This document shows positions 62,820-64,000 of a DNA stretch of 64,000 bases, piece after piece. Each line of letters begins with the position of its first letter. Position 1 is the stretch's first letter. The notes under the pieces were generated by a model. The model worked only from the letters and a program-made list of their open reading frames with translations. It had not been told where the DNA came from and did not search any database. Made by a program: the position numbers and the translations under genes. The stretch is taken from positions 8,956 through 72,955 of the forward strand of contig NZ_KI535310.1 in the NCBI RefSeq assembly GCF_000482365.1. Reading direction: 5' to 3'. The DNA is from Porphyromonas uenonis DSM 23387 = JCM 13868 (GTDB taxonomy: Bacteria; Bacteroidota; Bacteroidia; Bacteroidales; Porphyromonadaceae).

Positions 62820-64000
62820 ATGTCCGCTCTTCAAGCAATCTCTCCCCTAGATGGTCGCTATGCGAGCAAGACGGCTCCCCTAGCTGCTTATAGCTCTGAG
62901 TCGGCGCTCATCCGCTATCGTGTACGCATCGAGGTGGAGTACCTCATAGCACTCACCCAAGCGATACCCGCACTAAGCAAAGCCATCACTGAGACTAAGC
63001 AACAGGCTCTACGAAAGCTCTACAAGGAGTGGTCCACAGAGGCTGCGCAGGAGGTCAAGGATATAGAGGCTACGACCAATCACGATGTCAAGGCTGTCGA
63101 GTACTACATCAAGCGTCACCTCCCTCAGCTCGGACTAGAGGAGATAGAGGAGTATGTCCACTTCGGACTAACTTCACAAGATGTCAATAATACCGCCTTC
63201 CCGCTCATGCTTCGTGAGGCGCTGCACGAGGTTTACCTCCCTACCCTTCAGAAGCTCATCGAGCAGCTTCGTCAGCTCGCCAATGAGTGGCACGATGTCG
63301 CTATGCTGGCTCGTACGCATGGTCAGCCTGCTAGCCCGACGCGTCTAGGCAAAGAGATCATGGTCTTCGTCTATCGCTTGGAGCAGCAGACGAAAGCTTT
63401 GGAGCAGGTGCCCATCACGGGCAAGTTTGGCGGAGCCACGGGCAACTTCAATGCGCACCATGTCGCCTACCCAGCGATTGACTGGGTTGCTTTTGGCAAC
63501 AGCTTCCTCACATCACTAGGTCTGGAGCGTGAGCAGTACACGACGCAGATCTCCAACTACGACAATCTCGCCGCTCTCTTTGAGGCGATGGCGCGTATCA
63601 ACACAATCCTCATCGATCTCGCTCGAGACTTCTGGAGCTACATCTCTATGGGTTACTTCGGGCAGAAGATCAAGGCGGGAGAGGTTGGCTCCAGTGCCAT
63701 GCCTCACAAGGTTAACCCCATTGACTTTGAGAATGCCGAGGGCAATCTCGGGCTAGCTAATGCGGTGGCTCTGCATCTAGCCTCCAAGCTTCCTATCTCT
63801 CGTCTGCAGCGTGACCTAACCGACTCAACGGTGATCCGCAATCAGCTCGTTCCGATGGGCTACACGATGATCGCTTTCAGCAGTCTCTCCAAGGGACTCG
63901 GCAAGCTGGTCATTCACCCCGAGCGCATCGCTCATGACCTCGACTGCAACTGGGCTGTCGTCGCCGAGGCTATCCAGACGATCCTCCGCCGTGAGGGTTA
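62820..64000 (+). CDS. purB: Adenylosuccinate lyase (3' end beyond the window)
   Basis: PurB acts twice in purine nucleotide synthesis, releasing fumarate from SAICAR and adenylosuccinate. ATG 62820 gives MSALQAISPLDGRYASKTAP and at least 393 residues remain open to the window end. Motifs are TNHDVKAVEYYIK, HFGLTSQDVNNTAFP, ARTHGQPASPTRLGKE, GKFGGATGNFNAHH and the fumarase-superfamily signature GSSAMPHKVNPIDFEN. The long HFGLTSQDVNN form is the E. coli-type PurB. It is truncated only by the window. Confidence 0.96.
   Translation, partial: MSALQAISPLDGRYASKTAPLAAYSSESALIRYRVRIEVEYLIALTQAIPALSKAITETKQQALRKLYKEWSTEAAQEVKDIEATTNHDVKAVEYYIKRHLPQLGLEEIEEYVHFGLTSQDVNNTAFPLMLREALHEVYLPTLQKLIEQLRQLANEWHDVAMLARTHGQPASPTRLGKEIMVFVYRLEQQTKALEQVPITGKFGGATGNFNAHHVAYPAIDWVAFGNSFLTSLGLEREQYTTQISNYDNLAALFEAMARINTILIDLARDFWSYISMGYFGQKIKAGEVGSSAMPHKVNPIDFENAEGNLGLANAVALHLASKLPISRLQRDLTDSTVIRNQLVPMGYTMIAFSSLSKGLGKLVIHPERIAHDLDCNWAVVAEAIQTILRREG

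Overview
The window reads as a chromosomal segment of an anaerobic Bacteroidota of the Porphyromonas type, close in character to P. asaccharolytica or P. uenonis. Four things point there. Promoters carry the Bacteroidota -7 box TAnnTTTG before many genes, and Shine-Dalgarno sites are largely absent. A secreted peptidase ends in a type IX secretion (T9SS) sorting domain. Lineage-typical families are present (DUF4494, DUF4249 next to a TonB receptor, SusC-like regulatory domain). Redox metabolism looks anaerobic (class III ribonucleotide reductase, acyl-CoA dehydrogenase with EtfBA). No rRNA, prophage, transposase gene, CRISPR array or plasmid function was seen. One tRNA was found (Thr, anticodon CGT).

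Layout. 0.4-6 kb: a palindrome array, fhs (minus), tRNA-Thr (minus), a cobalamin riboswitch, nrdD-nrdG. 6-14 kb: rpsP, an M16 peptidase, a MITE-like element, plsC with a low-molecular-weight phosphatase, and a two-gene operon of phosphoethanolamine-transferase-like membrane proteins whose second member has lost its catalytic residues. 14-22 kb: a T9SS serine endopeptidase, a low-complexity secreted protein, a FadL-like porin, an EcsC-like protein, DUF4494 and the YggS PLP protein. 22-30 kb: a TonB receptor with a DUF4249 lipoprotein, aguA-aguB (agmatine to putrescine), a TPR membrane protein and ribH. 30-41 kb: typA, small beta-barrels, xerD, aroQ, an O-methyltransferase, a kinase-less sensor-like membrane protein, a TPR protein, a large two-unit M16 peptidase and a candidate small RNA.

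41-48 kb is a complete thiamine operon behind a TPP riboswitch: thiS, thiC, a three-domain ThiE-like/ThiD/ThiE fusion, thiG, thiH, thiF. 48-54 kb: pdxH, tsaB, etfB-etfA-acyl-CoA dehydrogenase, thyA. 54-59 kb: an Ig-like lipoprotein, rpmH (48 codons), and the folate branch pabB-pabC (minus) divergent from pabA. 59-64 kb: thrS-infC-rpmI-rplT, then a purB truncated by the window end. fhs, thyA and pabABC together make much of this segment one-carbon and folate related.

The most unusual content is in the gaps. Two inverted copies of an approximately 360-bp non-coding element have near-identical terminal inverted repeats and are each flanked by an 11-bp direct repeat, so they look like MITE insertions. 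Two solo right ends of the same family also occur. All four lie just upstream of a -7 promoter box. Separate arrays of short palindromes keep a 22-bp period while changing their arm sequence. A second REP/MITE-like family (GTAGGGACG palindromes) includes a copy that split the pabB leader and left a 23-bp duplication containing the pabB start codon. Positions and motifs were read by eye; no database search was run.
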